DNA from: Patiria miniata
Taxonomy: Eukaryota > Echinodermata > Asteroidea > Valvatida > Asterinidae
Assembly (NCBI RefSeq): GCF_015706575.1
Contig: NW_024037058.1
Coordinates: forward strand, 17,691,547-17,755,546
DNA: 64,000 nt
Reading direction: 5' to 3'
Numbering within the stretch: the stretch's first letter is position 1; each line of letters opens with the position of its first letter. The position numbers and the translations under genes were made by a program. Shown here piece after piece: positions 1-18,300 of this stretch. The notes below the pieces were generated by a model that was not told the origin of the DNA, did not search any database, and saw nothing but the letters and a program-made list of their open reading frames with translations.

Positions 1-223
1 ATGGGAAATTGCACCAAGGCAAATGATCGAAAGCACCAAGGCAAATTATGGAGGACACCAATGTACATGAGGACACCAAAAAAGCAAAATAGTACCACAC
101 CTTGTCTGTACAATCCAAGCTTGAAGAAAAAAGAAAAAAAAAGAAAAAAAGAAAAAAGCCGCGTGGCCGCGTCAATTCCGAAACTTTGGTCTGACCAGAG
201 ACCGAATATTTTTTTTTTTGGCC
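1..223 (-). mobile_element. Harbinger-like MITE, family I, left end cut by window
   Basis: Ends with the inverse of GGCCAAAAAAAAA plus a GGTCTCTGGTC motif, followed by TTA at 224-226. Similar over its length to the elements at 45604-45942 and 52445-52704 (shared TTGTACAGACAAGG and CCTTGGTG words). No coding capacity. Confidence 0.75.
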
Positions 224-708
224 TTATAAATATCAATAAATCCAAAATTCGAAAAAAAAATCACTCCTGTTCAGTTTTTTTCATTTTTCTCCACTGTTTC
301 CAGTTCCGTCTCATTTAGCCGGAATGCCTCACGAATGCTGTTTCCTTGTTTATGTTTGGATTCTGATGTTATAATGCATATTGTTGTATGGCTCAAGATC
401 AGTTGGACGTCCCAAACTCAGGTTTAAAGACACTTGCAAAAGTGCACTCAAATGTGGGAATGTACTTGACAAGTGGAGTAATTGATAACTTGTAATTGAT
501 ACATGTCAAAGTATAAATGACAAAAGACTTCAGCAAAACAAGAAGAAAAGAGCCAGAAGGCACATGAAGAAAGAATCTATGTTGAAACCCGTTTCGGGCA
601 GATAGGCGATATATGTTGTCTGTCAATTAAAAACAGTTGAATTCTTACAACACTGTCAATTTTCACAAAGATTTTGTAGTGTAAGAAATTGATTCATTTG
701 TTCCTCAG
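224..708. other. ABCC8/9 intron, no recognised content
   Basis: AT-rich intronic DNA before the Walker A exon. No exon, RNA gene or clear repeat was seen. Confidence 0.6.
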
Positions 709-7386
<6,678 letters not shown>

Positions 7387-7747
7387 TCCACTGATCTGTA
7401 ATCGATGAGTTTCCCGCCGAAACCAAATGGCTTAAATTTTCAGATTCTCACAGAAACCTAGAATGCTGATGCAAAATATGTCATTGCACCATTGGCTGGA
7501 AGTTTTCCCAGTCCTTTACTTGCTTGTTAACCTATCACCTTTACATGGTTGTGCCATATTTGGTAAATTAGGGGATGTGATAAAAATGTGGTTTTGGCTG
7601 AATTATTGTATACAAATAATGAATGTTTATGAGCGCAATGGTGAGAAGTATTCATGAGGTGACAGGGGGAAAGTTCCATGAGTGGAATTGAACATTCCAT
7701 CTGTCACCGAATGAAATTATTCTTTCCATTGCATGGATAGTTTTTTT

Positions 7748-7918
7748 ACACAACACCTGAATAAATCCTCACCATCTGATTGGTCAGATCCACTATCGTG
7801 AAATAGAACTTCTGTATTTGCTGATGCATGCAGCTGGGCTGTGGGTTGGGACGAATTATTCAATGACATGCGATCAACGACCCACCAATCAGATGACGGG
7901 GATTTATTCAGGCATTGT
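7748..7918. repeat. Foldback MITE in the ABCC8/9 3' flank
   Basis: CACCTGAATAAATCCTCACC and ATCTGATTGGT at the left recur inverted at 7881-7915. The left arm carries an AATAAA. Confidence 0.75.
7760..7765 (+). promoter_or_regulatory. Candidate ABCC8/9 polyadenylation signal (AATAAA)
   Basis: First AATAAA after the ABCC8/9 stop, 374 bp downstream. It lies in the left arm of a foldback element (7751-7918). Confidence 0.4.
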
Positions 7919-8041
7919 ATCAGGCTGAATATCCCTTTGTAGGCAACTGGCGTAAATCACTTGTGGACTAACTATTAAATTTCTAGCAACAAGCACAACT
8001 TTCAAAGAAATCAAGTGTGGCATAGTGATGGTTTGTGACTT

Positions 8042-8200
8042 ACATTTATAGGGTGTCAGCGGTTTGAACCCAGCCACTGGCCATTATAATGTGTCCTTGG
8101 GCAAGCCACTTTACCTTGCCTTGCCTCTCTCCAACCACAAGTTTAAAGGCGCACTGGCATTGGCTGGGGAGTGCGTGTGGTATGATGAGCTGTTATACCA
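8042..8200 (+). repeat. SINE fragment
   Basis: GGTTTGAACCCAGCC and GTGTCCTTGGGCAAGCCACT match the B-box and body of the tRNA SINEs. The A-box end is missing. Confidence 0.6.
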
Positions 8201-8221
8201 TTCAGAGGGAATGTAATATGT

Positions 8222-8764
8222 AAATATTGACTGCTTCGAGTGGTGTAGTAAAAGTAGCCTTCCGAGGTGATCCATGGACATTCTATTTTCCCGAGGCGAA
8301 GCCGAGGGAGAAAACAGAATGCTCCATGGATCACTGAGGGAGGCTACTTTTACTACGCCACGAGATAAAAGCAGTCAAGAGTTGTTTTATAACACCTCTC
8401 CCACAGATTCTGCTTGATTTTCAGTGATGAATGATTAATTTAATATAAATACAAGTAAAATGTACTACAATTTTAATACAAAATTAGTTGAAACTTTATT
8501 TGCACTTTTCCAAAACTCCCCCTTCACGAAATGTTTAAACCGCTGTTGCGCTACCACTTTGGAATAATGCGTGCAACGCGCTCACCCATATGCATTTGCA
8601 CACAATACCAGTTATGCGTATTGTACTTTGGTTGCTACAGGTATAGTACTTTGGTTGCTACGGGTATGGTACTTTTGGCAGTGTACAGCAAGATAGCAAA
8701 AATAGTGAATGCCACAATATTCGCTCTCGGCAAATTAAGATACCGAATATGTGGGTTAGGTGTT
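8222..8764 (+). mobile_element. 540-bp dispersed element with long hairpin (copy 1)
   Basis: Similar over its length to 35098-35636. The first 160 bp form a hairpin with arms of about 75 bp (GTGATCCATGGA, TTTTCCCGAGGCG) closed by GGCGAAGCC. The rest contains a repeated TAGTACTTTGGTTGCTA motif. Non-coding. Confidence 0.75.
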
Positions 8765-9329
8765 CAAAGAAACTGGTTCAAAGAAACTGGTGATAAAGTA
8801 ATGGCTTGTTTTAAGCTAAAGACAGATATTACTTACTTTATGACTTCCTTTTAATGATTTCAGTGAGTTGAATATAAAGAATAAGCTATTTATCGTTTGA
8901 TGTTAAAAGCATTTTGTATGAGAACACATTATGTACTTTGTGTTTTGGGGGTTTGTGATAAAGGATGACTAAAAGTCAGTATTCTCGTGAGTGTATATCT
9001 GTTGCATGGCCTCTGAGGCTGTAGTCTTCCACCCACATTGGCCAATTTGTTTTAAAACATTTTTAAATTGGTGCGAGTTTAACAGTTTGAGCCTCAAAGC
9101 GCTTGAGCCTGGGCAGATAAATGCAAAAGTTTTGCCAATCTTTAGCCTATTTCATTGCCTAAATGAGATATTGCTTCTTTGTGTATATGCAGGTTTATAG
9201 TAAATATGATCGTCAGTATTTAACTATCAGTACTTCCTGTAAATTAAGCAATGAGCTGTTTTCCATTGACCATAACAGTCTCCAATTCATCAATTTTAAT
9301 ATGATTTTTCACACACCCTAGGGAGCTTA

Positions 9330-9699
9330 GGCCCAAAAAAAAAAGTCTCCGGTTTCTGGTATGCGCGCGCGTCGCCAGAGCCATGCGCGTTGGCAAAATG
9401 AAAAAGTTTTTTTTTTCAATGAAAGATGATGTCTCAAAACCGCCAAACTCACTGGTTTGACTGGAATCCTGCTGCTGCACAATTTTAACGTGTTTTTAGA
9501 TGGGGTTATGGTCGAGAATAAGCTTTATGTGGCCTCTCTGGACTCTCATATATTTGCACTAAGTTTAGTCGGGCACCATTTGCAGTCATCAGCCGACATT
9601 TTAAGCAAAAAAATCAGGTAAAAAAAAAAAAAAGCCACGTCGCCGCACCACTTTTTGGGCAAGCTCCATACCAGAAACAGGAGACTTTTTTTTTTGGCC
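9330..9699 (+). mobile_element. Harbinger-like MITE, family II
   Basis: Ends GGCCCAAAAAAAAAAGTCTC and inverse; target duplication TTA on both sides (9327-9329 and 9700-9702). Shares its interior (TTAGTGCAAATATA inverted, GTTTGGCGGTTTTGAGACAT inverted) with 27885-28259 and 60263-60632. Confidence 0.85.
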
Positions 9700-9702
9700 T
9701 TA

Positions 9703-11639
9703 TACTGCCTATTTTACCCATGAAATGGGGAAGTGAGGGATGTCAGACAAACTTCTCTTTTATTTTTTTGGGTACTTTGGGGGTTTTCCGGAATCTTGAA
9801 ACCACCGATCATTAAAAAACAAAGTCTATGTGACGGAGACAAGAAAATGACTAAAAGTGCATCTTGTCCAGAAACTGTAAATAGATGTTTTCTGAAATTA
9901 TGGAGATTGCCAAAAACATTTGGCACTAGAGATTTTATTTCCTGAAATTTCATGAACAATACACAATTTTGTACAATTTAACAGTAGTAGTGCAGCTAAT
10001 TTCATGCTGCCAAATTCTTGTTTTTGTTTTCAATGAGGATGTTGTTAAGGATTTTTTTTTTTTGGACAAGATATCAACGATGTCACAGTTCTATGGCCCA
10101 TATTTTGCTTTTTGCTTGTCTGTTACATTATACTTGTAGTAGTGTTTTCTATTTAAAGTGAGATATGTTCATGAGATTGTGATTATATTGTTCTATATAT
10201 TCTATTAATTTGACACCTGCCCCCCCCCCCCCCATCAACAAAAATTCAAAAACGAGTAGCAATATGATAAAATTTTGTTCAAATCATGCTTTTGCACATT
10301 TTACCGTTAATTATGAAGATATACATTGTTTTTCTTCAGGTTTTTGTGTGAGGTTTAGAATCTGCAACTCACCAACCCTCTATCCACTCTTGAAATGGAA
10401 AACCAAAAACTTTTGATTAGAGAGAAGGAAAGGCAACAGATATGCCTCTCTTGTCCCAAAAAAAGTTTTCAAAATTCTGAAATTATAGAGGTTGCCAGAT
10501 GATACTTTTAATTTCATGCCGGGAAATTGTTTTGTTATTCAAAGTGATTATGTTGCAATATTTATAATTACCTACCAGAAATCACAGGTTGAATGGTTCT
10601 GCTCACTTGAGCTTTCTGCTTTTTCTATTCATAACAATTATCAAAGGTTTGTTTACGAGAATGTCACACACAATAGGTACTTAATTTGAAATAATTATGT
10701 GCAATTATAAATTGAAAAGAAAAATATGAACTATGCTAAAGTCGAATTTAAATTAAATGTGGCAATATAATGTGATAAGATTCTGTTAAATTAGTCTATT
10801 ATTTGATTGTTAATTCTTAAAACAGTAAATCTAAGTCTTTTTCTGAAATAGAGTTGTAATATATGTAGCCAAGGGCGGCTGGGGGGGGGCAATGAGGGCC
10901 ATCCCCCCCCCCCCCCGAAAAAAAAACACCCACCCATTTTAAAAAAAAATTTTAAGTGGCGCCGCAGTGAAGGCAGGCACTGCGTACACCACCATCTTTT
11001 CCTTAAAAAAAAATTGGTTAAAGTGGTCAGAAATTGCCTCAGATCACACCACAGAGCCGAACCCCTCGCCGTAATTATTGGGACCCACTTTTTTTTGTCT
11101 GCAGCAACTTACAAATAATGCTAAAGCGTAAATTTGCAGGTTTCTGTTCTTCTCAACTTTGAAATAAAAAAAACCCTAAAGTTTTCAAACAAAGCGTCAT
11201 TTGAATGGTTGTTGCCTTTGATAATTCTGTGAAGTTTGTGTGCTGCATTTGTAAGACGAGATTGAAAAAAAAAGTCTTTTGGGAAAAACTTGTTCGAGGT
11301 GGCGGATTTTCCAGATAGTGGATGGATTCTTCCGTTTTCTTAACCTTTGCTGATTCTTTTTGTGTCCAAAGAAGCAATCACCCTTTCTGCCAGATTGTGA
11401 ACTTGCAGAGGCCTACGTATATTAGCTGAAATTTTGGGGCGAGTAAAATAAAAACGGAACCCAAACACCAAAAAAAAAAATATGTAGCACCAAAAACGAT
11501 TATGACTGGTGAGCCAACTTAATAATCAAAACTACGTTTTAGATGAAAAAAAAACTTTGGGGCAATAATTTCTCAAACTAAGACTAAGAGAATGGTTCTG
11601 AAAACTCAAACCAGTCGAAATTGACAAGCGCATAAAAGT
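9703..11639. other. Intergenic DNA between ABCC8/9 and TBC1D30
   Basis: AT-rich with homopolymer runs (poly-C at about 10218 and 10903, poly-A). A possible transposon remnant near 10860-11070 shares GCCTCAGATCACACCACAGA with the end of the hAT element at 25370. No gene or RNA recognised. Confidence 0.6.
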
Positions 11640-11717
11640 TCAGCTCAGAGCTTTTCTAGATTTTTGACGAGCGCCCTCATTCGGTATGTTTTGTATCAAC
11701 AAGCTCATAAATCCAAC

Positions 11718-11822
11718 ATGGCAGAATGGCTGCTCGAAGTAGTGCAACATCTGCCGACATTTCGCAGGAGGAATACTCGGAACTCGAGGACGAAATCTTC
11801 CTCCCTTTTCCGGGCAAGGTGA
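11718..11822 (+). other. Overlapping upstream open reading frame at the TBC1D30 start
   Basis: An ATG at 11718 in good context (A at -3, G at +4) opens 34 codons (MAEWLLEVVQHLPTF...) and stops at TGA 11820-11822, in a different frame from TBC1D30, whose ATG follows 8 bp later. If the transcript starts upstream of 11718, ribosomes must bypass it. Whether it is transcribed is unknown. Confidence 0.5.
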
Positions 11823-12353
11823 GACCGACTCTCCCAGCTGACCCGGGCAGCCAAACCAGTGCCTCAGAGTGGGAGGAATTACCGCTGGAGTCGGAACCGT
11901 TTCCAGAAACAGTTGACCATATTGAACCGACATCCACCGCTGCGTTGAACAACGTACTGAGATCCATCCATCATGGACACGGTATCCACGCGCAGTCAGC
12001 GGGGTTGGACGGTAGTGATTCCGAGCCCGTCCCCCACGGGCTGGACGCGGTTTGCACCGGCAGGGTGAGCCCTAGGGTACGGGTGAGCACCCTCTCCCTC
12101 GACAGTCGGGAAAGTGACAACAGCGAGTCCCCAAACAGCCCCACAAAAGGCGGACCGCTGCGCAGAGACTCGTCCATTTTGGACGGCCTGCTGTGCGAAA
12201 TTTACGACCGGTGTCAGCTGAACTCGCGGTACAGCATCGACAGCGATGGTTTCACTGAGTATTCGAGTAACTCGGAAGGGGCGTATCTAAGCAGTAAAGG
12301 GGACAGTTTCCAGGAGTCCACCCGACTGCCCAAGGCGATACTCAATGCCAAAA
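11726..12353 (+). CDS. TBC1D30: TBC1D30 exon 1 (start codon)
   Basis: Encodes MAARSSATSADISQEEYSEL onward, ending with the conserved SILDGLLCEIYDRC block. Donor GTAAGA after phase 1. A donor-like AAG/GTGAGA lies inside the exon near 11818-11825, but the open frame and conservation continue past it. GC and CpG content is higher than in the flanks. Confidence 0.93.
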
Positions 12354-15300
12354 GTAAGATGATTAAACTTTGTGCTTCCCACTCTGATAATTTAATTGCG
12401 TGTAGTTTTAACTTTTAATGCACCCCTCTTTTGTCTATTCATTCCTCCATGGTTTTACACATACATATTTACTGACAAAAACACATCCATGACAGCAGAA
12501 AAATAAATATCCTCGTTTAAAGAATCCATTCACCAAACTCTTAAAAAGTTGAGTTTTTTCTTTTATTATGTATTTTTGATTTGTACGTTTTGTTTTAAAG
12601 GGAAAAAAGGAAAGAATGTTGCAACTGACGCCGCTTTTTTCTTCATAATCATCTCAATGAAGGACCGTCAATGCAAAAATGATAATGAGGCATGAATCTG
12701 GGGCTGAGAAACATTTCCAGATTTGTGAGGAAATACTTAAATATTTTCTTGACTCTCAATAGACTTTGTACACAACCATTGAAGTAGGGTCAGGTTGCAA
12801 CATTCGTTCCGGGAAAAGAACAACCTTTGGAAAGATGTCCATATACGAAGTTCACTCAACACCCTGTGTGAGATTGGACTGAACAATTCTAAGTGTTCTC
12901 TAAGAAAATGCTTGTATTTTCTCACTGCTCAAAGTATTATACTGTACCAAAACTCGTGAAAAATGTGTGATGATGAACTATAGAAAGTTAAAATGAACAA
13001 GGTGAGTATTTCTTTTATATAATAATTGCAATGTTCTGTACGGAGTACATTGCTCAGACAGTGTGAAAGGCTAATTTCAAAACGTATTTTATTTATTTCT
13101 AGCTAGTTCATTTTGTGAAGTTAAACTAGTGATTGCCATGTGGGAATTTATGGTATGTGACGTCATGGGGCAGGTGGTATTTTAGTATTGACATTGTTTT
13201 CACTTGTTTTTTGTTTATAAATACATACAAATTGGCACCTGTCATCCAAATGGTGTCATCCAAATGGTTTCAATGACCTTCTTTGATGACGTGTGTATGC
13301 ATAACATTTTATATGCACCATCTGTCGCCATTCTGCATGCTACACATGTTGGGCATTGGACTCTTGTGATATTCAGTTATAGCAACCCACGCATAATTAT
13401 GGTCTGGGTAGATTTGAAAACGTGTGTTGTTGTGTATGGACACGTCAACAGCATTGACTGTCGTGCACAACAGTGTAAATGTATAGCGTTACATTACAGG
13501 TCCAGAGATTTTGGAAAGTATTGCAGGATCCAACCCACGGATCATTATGTAGTCTAGGGGCTAGACTTTGTTATTGTTTGATACGCAATAAACTGCCGCC
13601 GCAATAACCCGCCACCACGCTATCACGACACAATATCACCCACAAACCCGTCAGAACAACGTCTAGGCCAATTCCTAAAATCTTCCCCCCCCAAAAAAAA
13701 AAAATTGGGGAAACTGGTGCTCATGCGCGACTTCTGCAGGCAATTACGGTCCATTTTCAGTCCCACACAATTCTACCTCCATGATACTACACATAACAAA
13801 AGAGCTGACCAGTCAAATTGCACAAAAATCTAGAGCTGCATCTTTTATTGCACTGGAAGAAAATTTGAGAGTTTGCTTCGGAACTAGTCCGTGATCCAAC
13901 ACAACACTAATACAATGCACACGCTTTGTACACCTTTAGATCAAATGCCTTGGCATACATGTACATGTACATACTGCATGTACACTGTACCCTGAACATT
14001 CCATCATTATGATAATTACTCCTAATTTACATGCGTACATGTACCAGCATTTTTCTCCACATTGTACATGTACTGGTACAGTTTAATTATTGACAGAAAG
14101 CCAACCCTTCATAAATTGGCATTTTTTAATAACAAAAGAATTGATGGCATTTGTGATCACACGATTTGAGGGTATTTTTGTGTTGCAGTTGAGTCCTGTT
14201 TCAAGTCGGACAGCTATACTGGAAATGATGTGTGCTGGTAGAGTAGGAAGTAGGCTTTTGATTAGGCCAAGTAAGAAAGTAGGTGACTGCTCTATGTTCC
14301 GACACCCCTATGTTCCGACAACCTAGATTGTGTTACTCCCGGTTAGGGTTAGGGTTAGGGTTAGGAATAGGAATATGTGCAGTCGGAACATAGGGGTGTC
14401 GGAACATAGAGGTGTAACCAGAAAGTAAACCAGTTTCTTGTTCCCGCACCCCTTCCTTTTTCCCCCTCAGCCCCCTTTTTCCTTTTTGTAAATCCATGCA
14501 TTTGCAATATGTTTTGCAAACTTACATCCAAAAAAATAATAGTTCTGTTTCTGGTTTCCCTACCTACCCTATTCTGACAGCCCCTACCCTTGGAAAAATG
14601 AGGGAAAAACACCCAAAACCATCACTTTATACCTTTTACCCTTGACTACACGCAGACGCCTCCATATGATTGTACACACACAAAAAATTGCCAAAAAAAA
14701 AAATTCCCTACCTACCTACCCTATTTTCGAATGCCAGGTAATCAGAATCAGAACTATTTTTTTTGGCCTTATTGTCATTATACCGGTATTGTCTTATAAA
14801 CAAATAAATGTGTTCCCAACAAAGTTGTAGCTTGATGTAGAAAGGGCGACGGCTTCTTTGGACACAATTTTGTATCGGCAAAAGAGTCAAGAAAATGGAA
14901 GAATCAATCTGCCATCTTAAGTGAAAAAGGGAGGGGGCGCCTCCTTCAATAAAAAAAAAAAAACGCGGACAAGAAAGTGGTGTTTTTTTTGCTCGGCCTC
15001 ATGGGTTAGAATCTGAGTTTAAGGACAAGTACCTGGTACATGTATGCTTTTGTCTAAGACTTAAGAACGTGCAACATTTAAACCAGTAGAGAGAGTATGT
15101 GATTTGTTTTTCCTACTTGGAGTTGATATTTGCACCAAGTGGGTTTAAGTATAAAAAAAATATAAACATCCATTATATTCCCTTAAGGTGAGTGCCAAAA
15201 GTGACAGCACATCAACACTTCTGTCAGGTGTCATGAAAATACTTTTGAACATAGTGGGAAAGTGCACCCTCCCTCCTCCCTCCCCCCCCCCCCTGAAATA

Positions 15301-18300
15301 TTGAAGTAAAGAGAGTATATAGTTCAGAGGCATGTTATTCCTTAAAAATGAATACATGAATGTTTATGTATGCAATCCAATAATCAACTTTACAAATGTT
15401 CCTATGTCCATTACAAGTGATTCTCAAGGCTTATAGGCCTATTTAATGCTATGTATAGCCTACCGGTAGCTAAAACAACATTGTCTTGGATCTTTATGAC
15501 TTTAAGTTTAAAAGTTGTTTTCACCTTGAGGTCCATATTATTTCGATCCCAAAAGTATTCTCACCGCTTTCCAACAAGAGATAAAGAAATTAAAGTGCAA
15601 GATAAAGTGACTTCATATGCAACCTGTTTTACAACACAAAAAGTGTTGATAGGTGAATTCAGGAAACAGTGTCAGCAACTGTTCCGGGACCGTCTGTGAA
15701 TTATGCAAATAACAGTGTACGGAGTGCAAAATTTGCACTTGATAGTCCAGACGAGAGTGCTGTGCTTGCATTCGTCAACCAGAACCATACATTTGATTAC
15801 CAAATTACCATATTGGGTTGTAAAAACAAAGAATGTCTAATTATATCAGATTACAGAGCAGGCTGTGACCATACAATGTCAATAAACTACTACACCCCAT
15901 ATGTTTACCCAAAGTTGTATTTTACGAAAATTCAGTCATTGATTAATGGAGGTGTACTGTTTTGCAGTACTTTGTTGATAAGTATATGATACAGCTGTTT
16001 TTGTTATTTTTAAATGGTCCATAAGTAAATAGAAAATCCAGTTTCTGCAATTTTTCTACTCTTAAATGTACATGTACCGGTATGACAACTTTTTGACATC
16101 CCTTTTTGGTTAATTTTATTGAAAAGTGCACTTCTGTTAAAAAATAAAAAATTGTCCATGCTTTTCCAAACAACTGAGGGCGCTGTTGAAATCATGTCAA
16201 TTCAGAAAGACACTTTTTAGTTTAGGGGTTTTCTGTGCAAATTGTGAACCAAAAAATGTGCTCATTTGAAAACATTTGTGAAAAACAAAATTTGGCTTAC
16301 TGCTACTGGTATGGTATGTACTACTGACACAACAACAAATTACCAAAGATTTTTTTTTTAACAGCAAAATATCCAAACTTCTGGCAGCTTTTGGTGCTGA
16401 AATAGCTTGAGGTTTCTGCCTTAAATGACATAATACGAAGGAAATTGGTATCATTAACCCTAATCCCTAGTAGGTGTGCAAAATCATATTGAAATTGGAG
16501 GATTCAGGACTGTTAGGGCTATAACCAAAATTTGGCACCAAAATATCCTTGAAAATGGCAAACTAAAATTGAAAATAAGATGAAATGAAATAGGAAACAA
16601 AGGTGCATAAATTTACATAGATTGCATTAAAAAAAAATACATTGCATGCAATTTATTTTTTTCTAAAGCTGCGGTCCATCATTTGCAGCTATCCAAAAAG
16701 TATCTGACGTAATTATTGTTGAAAAACATACTTAGTTGAAAGATAGTAAGGGAACTAAACTCCCTGTGAGATTTTTCCTTCTGGCATGCTGTTATTTTGA
16801 AGAAATCAACGAAAGAAGGCCTTTCCAACGATGCCTCCAAAAATAAAAGACGCATTGTTTGGAAATTTCCGTTATTTGGCGAAGCTCGCGCAAGCGTTGA
16901 CACGACGCACACACGGGCGCGGTTGCTATAATTCTTCGGATCGAATTCGCGTAGCTGCAATCAGCTCAGTGAGAACTTGTCTCTGACGCTGAATTCAGGC
17001 CCAATTTAAAACATGATTCAGCAGCTTTTGATTTGAAATTGAGATCCTAGAATGTTGTTTTTCTCAAAATATACGGCTAAAGCTGAGCTGAAACTTCATC
17101 AGGTAAGTACAGCACCCTTCTTTAGATTTTGAGAACTTTTCTTGCTTCAAACAAACAAAATGCACAAATTACAAATGATGGACTGTACCTTTAAAGGGAA
17201 TATACAACATTTGCAAACATCGAAAAATAAAACTACCAAGTTTTTACGAAATACCTTACTAGGATGTTGGTAAATGACAGTCAAAAGCATCCTGTAAAGT
17301 TATGGCACCTGGTGTGAAGTCATTTTCAAGAAAATGGTATTTTTGTATACGTTTCCAGTGGTCGGCCGACCACCGTTGGAAAAACCTAACTACTTTGCAA
17401 CTACTGCTCCAAATTTACCATTTTTTATTCAGTTCAATTTTGTTTGCTATTGGTTACATATTCATGAACGGGTGTAGGCCAGCTAGACTTGTTCCCTTAC
17501 CTTACAATTTTCCGGCATCTGGAAATTGATCCATTTTATCTTTAGTGTCAGAGTCAGGGAACCAGACTACTTGAACATTTTTGTTTTTCTTGGTTTTTCC
17601 AGCATTTTCGAACAAAAAACTTCAAACATGTCAGTGTAACAATATTTGATCTATTATACTAACCCCTCAAATAGTTCATTTGTGAAAATTACAGCAAAAG
17701 CCAATGATGTACATTCCCTTTAAGGCGATTTTGATTATTATTTGCTGTAAGCCAGACAATTGAACATGGGGATTGTGTTGCATCTAGGTGTCAAGAATTT
17801 CTAGGTCAATGAAAACAATCCGACTAGAGCTGTACGAAAATGCCCGGTATTTGAACATTTGATCGTCTGCCGTGTATGCAAATAGCATTTAATATTCAAA
17901 AAATATGTGAGCAGTGACAGCCGTCTCGAAAAGTTGATAAAAAAAACATTTGAGATGTTTATTCATTAAGTTGAGTTGTTTTATAGCCCAAATTTGTATG
18001 TAAACATACATTCTGTGCTGCCATAACTCGTCCTCTCAATCAGAATCAATCAACTGACTGTTTTCAACAGTTAAGAGTTCCCAGCCGACACACTTGTAAA
18101 GCAGGATTGACTGGCTGTGACTGTTTATGTAACTTGATACAGCTATGCTTTGACTGTAGGTGATTGCTAAGCCAACTGTGCCTACCACTTGCCTGTTTTT
18201 GTCTGTTGACTGAATTTGACTAGTCGCGGTGCTTACTTGAAATGCAATGTATGATGTGACTGTTGGTGACTAACCTTTGTATAAAGGGAAGAGGATTGAT

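Noticed and set aside
13204-13557. 117-codon frame in TBC1D30 intron 1
   Set aside because: No recognisable motif, no splice context, composition like the surrounding intron.
14341-14366. TTAGGG run as a chromosome end
   Set aside because: Only about four units, inside a foldback and within a gene; not a telomere.
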